Source: Polaromonas sp. AET17H-212 (lineage in GTDB: Bacteria; Pseudomonadota; Gammaproteobacteria; Burkholderiales; Burkholderiaceae_C). From it: DNA of 64,000 nucleotides. The notes beneath the pieces are model-generated. The model was not told the DNA's origin, did no database searches, and saw nothing but the letters and a program-made list of their open reading frames with translations. Positions 9,252 through 17,011 of the stretch are shown here, in pieces; the stretch's first letter is position 1, and each line of letters opens with the position of its first letter. A program made the translations under genes and the position numbers. The stretch lies in the NCBI RefSeq assembly GCF_002379085.1, contig NZ_NBZW01000021.1, positions 20,221 through 84,220 of the forward strand. The letters are read 5' to 3'.

Positions 9252-10472
9252 ATGAACCCGCCCGCCGCCCCGGACCCTGCCCCCGTGCCCGATACCGGGG
9301 CGCCGCGCATCAACCTGGCGCTGCAGGGCGGCGGCTCGCACGGCGCTTTCACCTGGGGCGTGCTCGACGCCCTGCTGGACGACGGGCGCATCGACTTCGA
9401 AGGCATCAGCGGCACCAGCGCCGGCGCCATGAACGCGGTGGCGCTGGCCCACGGCTTTGCCCGCGCCGAAGGCCAACCCCGGGCCGCGCGGCACGACGCG
9501 GCACGCGAAGCGCTGGACAGCTTCTGGAACGGCATTGTCGACATGGGGGCGCTGTCTTCCTCGCTCTCGCAATCCGTCAGCAAGATACAGCAGGCGCCGT
9601 TCGGCATCCTGTTCGGACTGATGGGCGGCGGCAACTGGTCCAGCAGGCTGTGGACCGACGCCATGACGCGTTACTGGTCGAATGCGCTCTCGCCCTACCA
9701 GCGCAACCCCTTCGACATCAACCCGCTGAAAGACTTCCTGGAAAAGCAGGTGGATTTTGAACGCCTGGCGGCGGCAGCCAGCCCGGACACGCCCCAGGTG
9801 TTTGTGGTGGCCACACGCGTCAGCAGCGGCAAGGCCGAGGTGTTTTGCGGCAAGCGGCTGACCGCCAGCGCGGTGATGGCCTCAGCCTGCCTGCCCATGG
9901 TGTTTCAGGCGGTGGAAATTGACGGCGACCACTTCTGGGACGGCGGTTATTCGGGCAACCCGGCGATTCACCCACTGATCTACCGCTGCGAAAGCCGCGA
10001 CATCGTGCTGGTGCAGATCAACCCGATCCAGCGCACCGAACTGCCGACGAAACCCGGCGAGATCATGGACCGCATGACCGAGATCACCTTCAACGCCGCG
10101 CTGATTGCCGAGATGCGCGCGGTCGATTTCGTCAAGCGCCTGCTCGCCGAAGGCAAGCTGGACCCCGCGCATTACAAAGACGTGCTGATGCACCGCATCG
10201 ACGGCGGCCAGGCGCTCGAAAAATTCACCGCCGCCAGCAAGTCATCGACGGACAAGGCCCTGATCCATTCGCTGCGCGACCTGGGCATGGCCTGCGGCAA
10301 AGAGTGGCTGGCCAAACGCTTCGACGCGCTCGGCGTGAAAAGCACGGTCAACATCGCGCGCGATTACCTCGATGACTTGCGCATGCCGGTGGAAAAAGCC
10401 GAACCCGCGCAGATCGAGCCGCCGCCACCCGAACCGCCGCCGGTTTTTCTGCCGGGGGCTGGGTTGCTGTAG
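9252..10472 (+). CDS. Patatin-like phospholipase
   Basis: This is a predicted serine lipid acyl hydrolase with a Ser-Asp dyad. The oxyanion glycine motif GGGSHG (residues 26-31), the nucleophile elbow GTSAG (Ser56) and the later catalytic Asp in WDGGYSGNPA are all present. The 406-residue protein ends in a proline-rich tail (EPPPPEPPPVFLPG) that is probably disordered. No signal peptide is seen, so it is likely cytosolic or peripheral at the membrane. The family includes cytoplasmic enzymes related to RssA. The true substrate cannot be read from sequence. Confidence 0.88.
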   Translation: MNPPAAPDPAPVPDTGAPRINLALQGGGSHGAFTWGVLDALLDDGRIDFEGISGTSAGAMNAVALAHGFARAEGQPRAARHDAAREALDSFWNGIVDMGALSSSLSQSVSKIQQAPFGILFGLMGGGNWSSRLWTDAMTRYWSNALSPYQRNPFDINPLKDFLEKQVDFERLAAAASPDTPQVFVVATRVSSGKAEVFCGKRLTASAVMASACLPMVFQAVEIDGDHFWDGGYSGNPAIHPLIYRCESRDIVLVQINPIQRTELPTKPGEIMDRMTEITFNAALIAEMRAVDFVKRLLAEGKLDPAHYKDVLMHRIDGGQALEKFTAASKSSTDKALIHSLRDLGMACGKEWLAKRFDALGVKSTVNIARDYLDDLRMPVEKAEPAQIEPPPPEPPPVFLPGAGLL

Positions 10473-10491
10473 TGCGGTGGTTGGCGTATTT

Positions 10492-10547
10492 GCTACTAAT
10501 TTAATAGCTTATGGTGCCCGTACTGCTTGGGTGAACTGCCGATTTGA
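10492..10547 (+). repeat. Dispersed palindrome-plus-tail repeat, copy B
   Basis: The palindromic core GCTACTAATTTAATAGCT (10492-10509) is followed by a tail with GGTGCCCG and TGGGT ending near ATTTGA. It begins 20 nt after the patatin stop codon in the same sense. The tail aligns with copy G inside the citE-like gene (GGCGCCCGT...TGGGC...TTTTGA). Confidence 0.65.
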
Positions 10548-10599
10548 TGCTGAAGCGCTGGCTTTTCACACTTGACGACGTGAGACGCCCCTGTTCAGC

Positions 10600-10656
10600 A
10601 TGAAAACAGGCTCTGGTCATTTGGAAATGGACGCAAGCAGCTATCTAATTGATAGC
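10600..10656 (-). repeat. Dispersed palindrome-plus-tail repeat, copy C
   Basis: The core AGCTATCTAATTGATAGC is at 10639-10656, and the tail runs left on the minus strand, ending in CTGTTTTCA. It faces copy B. Between 10473 and 10989 I see only these two repeats and the attC-like site at 10809-10935. No convincing gene is present. Confidence 0.65.
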
Positions 10657-10808
10657 GTGTCAAGCAGCTAATGCATCCAGCGGGCTTGTCGTGCCGCCCG
10701 TCTCGATGGAAGCTCGTTGGCCCGTCGCTTCTCCTTCGATTGGGGGATGGGCCTAGCGCCGCTTCGGTTCTATGATCGATTCCTCAGTGTTGTGCGATCT
10801 TTGCTTTA

Positions 10809-10935
10809 GGCTAACGGGGTTTCTCGATGTGCAGGAAGTTTTCTCTGACAAAGACTGGGTGCCTCAAGATGACACCAGCTCAAATCGCAGTCGGCGATAG
10901 GTACCGTAGGTTTTGCCGTCTAAATTACGTTAGGC
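10809..10935 (+). other. Long attC-like site (127 bp) at left edge of cassette array
   Basis: The right end, GTTAGGC at 10929-10935, is a perfect attC inverse core (GTTRRRY). The left end, GGCTAAC at 10809-10815, is its near-complement. Internal pairings include GACTG with CAGTC and GGTG with CACC. The length resembles the long attC sites of chromosomal integrons rather than 60-bp sites. Internal pairing is weak, so only the right end is secure. Confidence 0.45.
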
Positions 10936-10989
10936 CACTTCATTGCGACATTCCCAAGATGAATGGCTATTCATTTGCATGAGGCATAA

Positions 10990-11469
10990 ATGGCGAGAAT
11001 TGAAGGACTAATGGCGGAAATTGAGGGCTTTTTTGGGAGGAAAGTTTCTTCTATTTCTCGGGTCTATCTATTGAAGAAGTATTTCTACATTGTTGGGGGA
11101 GCTTCTGGATTCGTTGTGGGGCTCCTCATGAATAACTTTTTTGCCTTTCTTGTGGTTGCAGTCATTGGCTCAATTGCCGTTTATGCGTCCACAGAGAATT
11201 ACCTTCTCAAAATTGACCACGCTTTTTTTACATCGCCGGGTTACTCGAGGAGAGAGATTTTCGACAGATACTACGCTGGTGAAGTGGGGCGCAGTGTGGC
11301 GCTAAGAATGACAGAGCCGGAACAACTCGTCAGAACTGAACACTTAACGATCGAGCAGGGAAGAACGGAATTCCGGGAAAGGCTCGCCGCCGAGTTGGAC
11401 CGAGAATTCGGGAAGTCCGATTGGAGGCTTTTCGTGGCTGAGGCTCTTTACTATCAAAAGCGGTGCTGA
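10990..11469 (+). CDS. Cassette-borne hypothetical membrane protein
   Basis: I do not recognise this 159-residue protein. Two adjacent hydrophobic segments lie at about residues 31-48 and 50-66 (FVVGLLMNNFFAFLVVAVIG). A charged C-terminal part has DRYYAGEVGRS and many Glu/Arg residues. The start is ATG with GAGGC upstream. The gene is visibly more AT-rich than the flanking housekeeping genes and lies between two attC-like sites in the usual cassette orientation, so it is most likely a captured gene cassette. Confidence 0.7.
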   Translation: MARIEGLMAEIEGFFGRKVSSISRVYLLKKYFYIVGGASGFVVGLLMNNFFAFLVVAVIGSIAVYASTENYLLKIDHAFFTSPGYSRREIFDRYYAGEVGRSVALRMTEPEQLVRTEHLTIEQGRTEFRERLAAELDREFGKSDWRLFVAEALYYQKRC

Positions 11470-11476
11470 GTCCTTG

Positions 11477-11534
11477 GTCTAAACAGTCGCTCCAGCGGAC
11501 GGCTTCGCCGCCCGCTGAGCCATATCGTTAAAGC
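11477..11534 (+). other. attC site of the first complete cassette
   Basis: The left core is GTCTAAAC (11477-11484). The right core is GTTAAAG (11527-11533), one base off GTTRRRY. Between them is a typical attC stem: GCT (89-91 of this hundred), a bulged C, and CAGCGG at 11493-11498 pairing with CCGCTG at 11512-11517. CGGC/GCCG stacks inside, with a TTC loop. The single extrahelical base in the left arm is a feature of real attC hairpins. The site begins eight nucleotides after the preceding gene's stop codon. Confidence 0.7.
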
Positions 11535-11549
11535 TCACAAGGAGAGTTC

Positions 11550-11861
11550 GTGGCAACCTATTTCAATCAGGACTGCCCTCTCTGCGACAACCCGGCGGAG
11601 TACGGCGAAGTTGACGATGGAAATGTCAAATACTTTGAATGCCCGCATTGCGGCATGTTTCAGATTTCCATCGGCGCTGAAAAAAACTTGGCCAAAGAAC
11701 TGTCACATCGCAAGGCGGCATACTCAATGCACGTCAAGCAAACGCCGCATGACAACCTCTTCTCTATTCGTCTTCCTGTGCATGAGTTCCGCCAGCGAAG
11801 TGACGACAGATTGCAGGCAGAGTACGCGCCAAAATCAGAGCTCAGCTTGACCTGCCGGTGA
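11550..11861 (+). CDS. Cassette-borne small zinc-ribbon protein
   Basis: The product has 103 residues. Two cysteine pairs, CPLC (Cys9, Cys12) and CPHC (Cys31, Cys34), make a likely zinc ribbon at the N-terminus. The rest is polar and unrecognised. The start is GTG with a strong AAGGAG six bases upstream, directly after the preceding attC. The 3' end of the gene runs into the next attC hairpin, a compact arrangement common in cassettes. Function is unknown; nucleic-acid or protein binding is possible for a zinc ribbon. Confidence 0.65.
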   Translation: MATYFNQDCPLCDNPAEYGEVDDGNVKYFECPHCGMFQISIGAEKNLAKELSHRKAAYSMHVKQTPHDNLFSIRLPVHEFRQRSDDRLQAEYAPKSELSLTCR

Positions 11862-11882
11862 GCTCTAACTCAAGCGTTAGGC
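11837..11882 (+). other. attC site, right half clear, of the zinc-ribbon cassette
   Basis: A perfect stem pairs AGAGCTCA (11837-11844) with TGAGCTCT (11859-11866). It is followed by AACTCAAGCGTTAGGC, the canonical right-hand end of many attC sites, with the inverse core GTTAGGC at 11876-11882. The left core is degenerate and would fall inside the gene's last codons near 11826. Confidence 0.6.
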
Positions 11883-11929
11883 ATTAACATCCGTAACCAA
11901 TCGTTCATTATCTAAACAGGGAAACCAGA

Positions 11930-12150
11930 ATGAAGAAATCGTTGTTCGTTGTCGTCGCCATCACATCTGCTCTTGCTGGTTGTGCATCTACAAATACAGG
12001 GATTGTTCAAATTTCCGAAGACACATATATGTATGCCAAGCAGGACTGGATGGCATATTCAGGTAGTGTTGTTAAAGCGGAGCTATATAAAGAAGCTAAC
12101 GCTTTCTGTGCGGGTAAGGGCAAGAAGTTTGCGCCACTTAATTCCACAAA
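11930..12150 (+). pseudogene. Cassette lipoprotein gene, 5' part, split by an IS256-family element
   Basis: The 5' part encodes MKKSLFVVVAITSALAGCAS, a lipoprotein signal peptide with lipobox LAGC and acylated Cys18, then a small domain with KAELYKEANAFC. Reading continues to 12226 only through insertion-sequence DNA. Joining 12150 to 16436 removes the element and one 8-bp duplication. It continues the frame with NEDYKPYQSSAAAEIQF and TCK to a stop at 16494-16496, a 93-residue protein. The restored ending AAAEIQFTC resembles the usual end of cassette-borne lipoproteins of this type. The gene is therefore recently disrupted rather than decayed. Confidence 0.85.
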
Positions 12151-12218
12151 GGGGGTGTCTGAATTTCTGTGTGTGAGGCGAGATTGCCTGCCCGAGGTTT
12201 GGGCAAACGGATTTCATC

Positions 12219-13156
12219 TTAGTTGAATTGCTTGGTAAATCGGTCGTCGTAGAGAATCGCGAACTGGTTCATCGCCTCCTTCCAATCCCTGCCTGCTCGG
12301 TGCCAGTCGGCCGTGATGTTTCGCAGGGCCAGCCAGATCAGCTTGGTGGCCGCATCGTCCGTGGGGAAGTGCCCCCGCGTCTTGATGATCTTGCGCAATC
12401 TGGCGTTGACACTTTCGATGGCGTTGGTGGTGTAGATCACCCGCCGGATGTGAGCGGGGAAGGCAAAGAAGGGAATTACCTTGTCCCAGGCCCGCCTCCA
12501 GGCCCCCACCACGGTCGGGAACTTGCTGCCCCATGGACCCTGCTCAAACGCATCCAACTCGCCCAGCGCGGCCTCAGCGCTGGGTGCTGTGTAGATCGGC
12601 TTAATGGCCGCCGCCAGTGCCTTGCGGTCCTTCCAGCTGGCGTAGTCCAGGCTGTTGCGTATCAGGTGCACGACGCAAGTCTGCAGCGTGGTGGCCGGGA
12701 ACACTGCACCCAGCGCCTCAGCCATTCCCTTGAGCCCATCGGTGACGGCGATCAGGATGTCATTGACGCCCCGCGTCTTGAGGTCGTTGAACACCTTCAT
12801 CCAGAACTTCGCGCCCTCGGTGTTCTCAATCCACAGGCCCAGGATGTCGCGCGTGCCGTCCGGGCGCACGCCCAGCGCCAAGTAGACGGCCTTGTTGCGC
12901 ACCACCGCGTCCTCGCGGATCTTCACCCTCAGGGCGTCGAAGAAGACCACCGGATACATCGGCTCCAGGGCACGCGCCTGCCAGGCCGTGACCTCGCTCA
13001 TCACCGCGTCCGTGACCGAGCTGATCAGATCCGGCGAGACTTCGGTGGCATATTGCTCGGCCAGAAAGCCTTGAATCTCGCGCACCGTCATGCCCCGCGC
13101 GTACATGGCCACGATCTTGTCGTCAAAGCCGGTGAAGCGGCGTTCGTGCTTGGGGA
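12219..13156 (-). pseudogene. IS256-family (mutator-type) transposase, C-terminal part
   Basis: This fragment contains the catalytic core of an IS256/MULE-type DDE transposase: Asp in VVFFDALRVK, Asp in VTDGLKG and Glu in NAIESVNAR. The first codons read here, MAIG, are IS21 end sequence. Genuine homology starts at PKHERRFTGF. Joined to 16056-16374 it gives an uninterrupted 418-codon transposase, a normal length. The gene is inactive because of the IS21-family insertion, although the fragment is still open. Confidence 0.9.
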
Positions 13157-13310
13157 CCCCGATGGCCACTCAAAGTGCTCCACTTATGGCCAGTCAAACT
13201 GCTCCACCCCGACCACCGTAAATTGATGTGCTGACCTGGGCGCACCAGTAGCTCGGCGGCCACTGGCAGGACGTTACTTTCACCCCCTCACCTTTGAGGG
13301 GATAACCGGA

Positions 13311-14891
13311 GTGAACGTCTTGAAACTGCATTTGCAAACCACCATTTGGACCCTGCTTAAAGCCGGGTCCACCCAGCGCCAGATTGAGCGCGCCACAGGC
13401 ATTTCGCGCCACACGATACGGGCCTACAAGAAGAAGTTCGACAGTCAGAACCTTGACCCGGCTCGTGATCAGGCCAGCGCGCCAATTCAAACTGCCCCAC
13501 CCTGGCCACCGACTCCAGCGGCTGCACCAACTGAACAACAGACCAGTGCCTCCATCTGCGAGCCCTACCGCGACTACATCGAGGCCCAGTTGCGCCTCAA
13601 ACGCAACGCCATGGCCATCTACCAGGACCTGGTCGATCAGTTCGGCTTCACGGGTGCCTACAACGCCGTCAAGCGCTTTAGCGCCAAACTACGCTACCGC
13701 GAGCCCGAACAGTTCGACCGCCTGGAGTTTTCGCCCGGCGAGGAGATGCAGGTTGACTACGGCGAGGGTGCACCCACCCGCGTGCTTGGAACCACCCGAT
13801 ACCGTAAACCACGCCTGTTCGTGGCAACGCTGCGCTACTCCCGGCGCAGCTTTCGCCGGGTGGTCTGGAAGTCCAGCCAAGAGACCTGGGCGCGGCTGCA
13901 TGAGCAGGCATGGCGCTACTTCGGCGGGTCTTGCCGATACGTCGTGCTGGACAACCTGAAGGAAGGCGTGCTCAAGCCCGACATCCACGAGCCCGAACTC
14001 AACCCGGTTTATGCCGCCGCGCTCAAACACTATGACGTCGTGGGTGACCCCGCCCGCGTACGGGATCCGAATCGCAAGGGCACGGTCGAGAACGCCATCG
14101 GCCACACACAGGCCACCGCCCTCAAGGGCCGGCGCTTTGAGACCATCGAAGAGCAGAATGACTTTCTTGAACACTGGGAAGTCACCTGGGCCGCCACCCG
14201 TATCCACGGCAGTGAGCGCCGCCAGGTGCAGGCCATGTTTGAAGAAGAGAAGCCCCACCTGCAAGCCCTGCCCATCGTGGGCATGCAGTATTTCACCGAG
14301 TCCCAGCGCACCGTCTACGACGACACCTGCGTGCGCGTTGACCACAGCAGCTACGCAGCACGCCCGGCCCCCATTGGCTCCCTTGTTCTGGTGCGCATCT
14401 TCGAGCACCGCATCGAGATTCGTGACCTCCACTCCAAATCCCTGCTGCGTACCCACCCGCGCGCGCAGCGCCCGGGATCAGTGATCCTGCCCAATGAGGA
14501 GCGCGTCTTCAACCCCTCCCGTGAGACCCTGTACATCCTCAACCAAGCCAAGGACATCGGACCTCAGGCGCACCGGCTGTGCGAGATGCTCTTTGGCATT
14601 GAGGGGCGTGTGGGCCAGCGCAAGCTCTGGGGCATCGTGGGCCTGGGTCGGACCTACCCGCTCCGTCTGGTCAACTCGGCTTGCGAGCGCGCCCTGAACG
14701 ATGGCCTTTACAGCTACAAGCACGTCAAGGCGCTTACCGAGCGGCTCGTGGCCGACGCCCTGGCGGCCATCGATTCTTCGCCAGAAACTCCCCCCGCTCA
14801 GGCCGAGTTGCCCCTGACCCAGGAGCACCACCTCATCCGCAGCCCTGATGAATACGCAGACCTCTTTGCCCGCTGCAGCGCCCAGCCATAA
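13311..14891 (+). CDS. istA: IS21-family transposase IstA
   Basis: This 526-residue DDE recombinase catalyses strand transfer of the element. An N-terminal helix-turn-helix (about residues 16-40, TQRQIERATGISRHTIRAYK) is followed by a Pro/Ala-rich linker. The catalytic domain has Asp149 (MQVDYG), Asp214 (VVLDNLK) and Glu260 (KGTVENAIG). The start is GTG at 13311. The linker (about residues 55-75) is encoded by DNA closely resembling the element's own terminal repeats (13484-13515). The gene looks intact. Confidence 0.93.
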   Translation: MNVLKLHLQTTIWTLLKAGSTQRQIERATGISRHTIRAYKKKFDSQNLDPARDQASAPIQTAPPWPPTPAAAPTEQQTSASICEPYRDYIEAQLRLKRNAMAIYQDLVDQFGFTGAYNAVKRFSAKLRYREPEQFDRLEFSPGEEMQVDYGEGAPTRVLGTTRYRKPRLFVATLRYSRRSFRRVVWKSSQETWARLHEQAWRYFGGSCRYVVLDNLKEGVLKPDIHEPELNPVYAAALKHYDVVGDPARVRDPNRKGTVENAIGHTQATALKGRRFETIEEQNDFLEHWEVTWAATRIHGSERRQVQAMFEEEKPHLQALPIVGMQYFTESQRTVYDDTCVRVDHSSYAARPAPIGSLVLVRIFEHRIEIRDLHSKSLLRTHPRAQRPGSVILPNEERVFNPSRETLYILNQAKDIGPQAHRLCEMLFGIEGRVGQRKLWGIVGLGRTYPLRLVNSACERALNDGLYSYKHVKALTERLVADALAAIDSSPETPPAQAELPLTQEHHLIRSPDEYADLFARCSAQP

Positions 14892-14929
14892 CCCCCCCAT
14901 CCATTTTTATTTTTGACAGAGATATTCCC

Positions 14930-15697
14930 ATGACCCTCACTGAGATTGAACGCGCCCTGAGCGAACTGCGCCTCTCCGGCATTGCCGCCACCTTGAACAC
15001 CCGCGTCATGCAGGCCCAAAGCTCGCAGGAGCCGTTTCTCGACATCTTTGCTTCCATGCTTCAGGACGAACTGGATCGGCGCCGCTCGCGTTTAACAGAG
15101 CGCCGATTCAAACAATCCGGACTCGATGAACGGCTGAGCCTGGCTGACTTTGACTGGCGCTTTAACCCCAAGGTTCCCAGGCAAGCCTGCTTCGAGCTGC
15201 ACACACTCAAATTCATTACCGAGGGTGCCAACGCCCTGATCATTGGCAAGCCCGGCACCGGTAAAAGTCACATCGCCAAGGCCGTGGCCTACCAGGCAAC
15301 CCTGCAGGGCTACAGCGTCAAGTACGTCGAGGCCGACAGCGACTTTGCAAAGTTTGGCCTGGCCACCCAGGCAGAACAAGCCAAGATACTGAGCGCCTAC
15401 ACCGAGCCGGATCTACTCGTCCTTGACGATCTCTTTCTGGCCCGACGCATTGCCGAGGTGAGCGCGGAGTTGCTCCAGGCGATCGTGCACCAGCGCTACA
15501 AACTGCGCCGCTCCATTGTTGTGACTTCAAACCGCGTGGTCCAGGACTGGGGCAAATATCTGGGCGACGCCACCATGGGCAGCACCATCCTGGACCGCCT
15601 GATGCACCGCTGCAGCATGCTCGACTTCGAAGGAAAGAGCTATCGACTCAGGGAGGCGGCAGCTCGAATTGCAGCACCAGCGCCCACTGTTTCATGA
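14930..15697 (+). CDS. istB: IS21-family helper ATPase IstB
   Basis: This DnaA/DnaC-like AAA+ ATPase assists IstA in target capture. The 255-residue protein shows an N-terminal helical region, Walker A GKPGTGKS (about 106-113), Walker B LLVLDDL and a sensor-like VVTSNR. It lies 38 bp after istA with ATG at 14930. It appears intact, so the element may still be mobile. Confidence 0.93.
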   Translation: MTLTEIERALSELRLSGIAATLNTRVMQAQSSQEPFLDIFASMLQDELDRRRSRLTERRFKQSGLDERLSLADFDWRFNPKVPRQACFELHTLKFITEGANALIIGKPGTGKSHIAKAVAYQATLQGYSVKYVEADSDFAKFGLATQAEQAKILSAYTEPDLLVLDDLFLARRIAEVSAELLQAIVHQRYKLRRSIVVTSNRVVQDWGKYLGDATMGSTILDRLMHRCSMLDFEGKSYRLREAAARIAAPAPTVS

Positions 15698-16051
15698 ATC
15701 CTGCATCTGCGAGCCACAGCGTGTTTGCGGATTACTGGCTGTCCAGCCAGATGCAGACGTCCGTGAAGCACTCGCCCGCCGTGGACAACTGTCCTGACCA
15801 CAGGACGAGCCTGTGGACAGCCGGTGCTGCGCACCGGTACGACAGTTGCCCACCGCTCCCCGGCGTTTCGCCTTCGGCCTGACGCGCTGCGCTTGCCAAA
15901 CAGCCTTTTTATGAAAAATTCCAAAAAGTCAGGGAGGAATTACCAAGAAAGGAAGTCAGAACCAGACAGGCCAAAGAGTCGATAATTTAGCCGTCCTGCC
16001 TGGAGCAGTTTGACTGGCCATAAGTGGAGCAGTTTGGGGTGGCCATCGGGG
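15698..16051. other. Non-coding right tail of the IS21-family element
   Basis: About 350 bp lie between istB and the right end. They contain a GTGGACA/TGTCC-rich segment at 15781-15818 with short inverted pieces, then the two right-end IstA-type repeats at 16001-16020 and 16024-16045. A 62-codon frame starting inside the istB stop is open, but it has no recognisable features and I do not call it a gene. Confidence 0.5.
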
Positions 16052-16055
16052 GGGA

Positions 16056-16374
16056 TGAGCAAGGGCTCGAAGCTGCCCGTGCGGTCGCGCGGAACCTCTA
16101 TCCGCAGCGGGCCGTCCTCGGTCAGGACGGTCTTGCCTGAGGCACCATTGCGGTGGTTCTTGGCCTCAAGGGGCTTGTCTGCGCCAGGCGCATAGCCCAG
16201 GTGGTGGGTAAGCTCCGCTCCCAACGCACGCTCGATCAGCGCCTTCTTGAATGCCATGGAGGCGGCATTGACCGCCTCGGCACTCATGGGGCCATCGACA
16301 AACTGGTCAATGAGTTCTTTGGGGATGGTGGGCAGCGCCGGCGCGGCCTTGCCCTTGTTGATCTTGCTTGGCAT
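16056..16374 (-). pseudogene. IS256-family transposase, N-terminal part
   Basis: The first 106 codons of the disrupted transposase start with MPSKINKGKAAPALP. They include the conserved helical region with FKKALIERALGAELTHHLGY and the segment GPLRIEVPRDRTGSFEPLLIP. Reading past 16056 enters IS21 sequence and stops at 15940. Its continuation is the fragment at 12219-13156. Confidence 0.9.
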
Positions 16375-16435
16375 TCATGTTCCTTCGTGACATGTTATGC
16401 CTCACACACAAAATTTCTGACAGGCTCTCCACAAA

Positions 16436-16496
16436 TGAGGATTACAAACCCTATCAATCATCTGCGGCAGCTGAGATCCAGTTCACCTGCAAGTAA
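16436..16496 (+). pseudogene. Cassette lipoprotein gene, 3' remnant
   Basis: These 61 bases continue the frame of the lipoprotein gene truncated at 12150, ending with AAAEIQFTCK and TAA. They follow the right copy of the 8-bp target duplication directly. The cassette's attC begins 23 bp downstream, as expected for an intact cassette before the IS256 insertion. Confidence 0.8.
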
Positions 16497-16519
16497 ATTG
16501 TCTTCCATGGCAATCAGGT

Positions 16520-16579
16520 GCCTAACATTGCGGCCAAGCGGGACGCGCTAAATCGCGGCCCTTACCTTAAACGTTAGGC
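16520..16579 (+). other. Canonical 60-bp attC recombination site
   Basis: This is the best attC in the window. GCCTAAC (16520-16526) and GTTAGGC (16573-16579) are perfect complementary core sites exactly 60 bp apart. Inside, GGGACGCG (16540-16547) pairs with CGCGGCCC (16554-16561) with one mismatch around a CTAAAT loop. It marks the end of the lipoprotein cassette and the start of the next one, whose gene begins seven bases downstream. Confidence 0.85.
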
Positions 16580-16585
16580 GCCGTC

Positions 16586-17011
16586 ATGAAGCATTGGCTT
16601 GAAATCGTGAAGTTGCTGTGGGCTTCGCCTTGCTCCGCCGTCGGTATCGTGCTTGCCTGCATTCCCTTGCTGGCCGGTGGCCGAGCCAGGTGGTCATCGG
16701 GCGCGCTGGAAGTGACCTACCGCGAAAACCAGGCGGGTTGCGGCAAGCTGGCGCGCAAGCTTCCGTTTCGCGGCATCGTCTTCGGCCATGTCATCCTTGC
16801 CGTGACGCGTGAGGAGCTGCTAAGCATCGGTCCGCATGAGCGTGTGCATGTGCAGCAGTACGGGCGTTGGGGGCTGCTGTTTTTCTTCGCGTATGGCGCA
16901 TCAAGCCTCTGGCAGCTCATGCGGGGCCGCAGCGCGTATTGGGACAACCATTTTGAGATTCAGGCTCGTGCACTCAGCGCCCAGACGCCTCGCCAGGAAC
17001 GCATCGCCTAG
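16586..17011 (+). CDS. Cassette-borne membrane protein with HExxH motif
   Basis: The product has 141 residues. A membrane segment lies at about residues 15-32 (SAVGIVLACIPLLAGG) and a second hydrophobic stretch at about 96-110 (GLLFFFAYGASSLWQ). Between them is HERVHVQQY, a zincin-like HExxH at residues 84-88. NHFEIQA near 121-127 could supply a third Glu ligand. I recall similar hypothetical proteins as common integron cassette products. A peptidase role is an inference from the motif only. ATG at 16586 follows the attC at once. The family's function is not established. Confidence 0.75.
   Translation: MKHWLEIVKLLWASPCSAVGIVLACIPLLAGGRARWSSGALEVTYRENQAGCGKLARKLPFRGIVFGHVILAVTREELLSIGPHERVHVQQYGRWGLLFFFAYGASSLWQLMRGRSAYWDNHFEIQARALSAQTPRQERIA

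Larger units (their letters stand above)
13157..16051 (+). mobile_element. IS21-family insertion sequence (istA-istB), 2895 bp
   Basis: Perfect 12-bp ends CCCCGATGGCCA are inverted at 13157 and 16051 and are bordered by a 4-bp duplication, GGGA (13153-13156 and 16052-16055). Each end also has two tandem copies of a TGGCCA-TCAAA-TGCTCCA-type repeat about 24 bp apart, as expected for IstA-binding sites. Two genes in the order istA-istB fill the element. Removing it restores the IS256 transposase frame (…LLIP|KHERR…). Confidence 0.92.
12151..16427 (-). mobile_element. IS256-family insertion sequence, interrupted by an IS21-family element
   Basis: The ends carry inverted repeats of about 25 bp sharing GTGTGTGAGGC (22 of 25 positions match). 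They are flanked by a perfect 8-bp target duplication, TCCACAAA at 12143-12150 and 16428-16435. Without the inner element the length is 1378 bp, as expected for IS256. The transposase is on the minus strand and is broken at 13156/16056. The insertion lies within the lipoprotein cassette gene. Confidence 0.9.

Noticed and set aside
12151..12226. Continuation of the lipoprotein frame to a stop at 12226
   Set aside because: These codons are the IS256 end sequence. The true continuation is at 16436-16496, as shown by the target duplication.
15694..15882. 62-codon frame overlapping the istB stop
   Set aside because: It lies in the non-coding tail of the IS21-family element, with no ribosome site or recognisable protein features.
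15940..16055. C-terminal end of the minus-strand frame 15940-16374
   Set aside because: After 16056 the frame reads through IS21 terminal sequence, so these residues are not part of the transposase.
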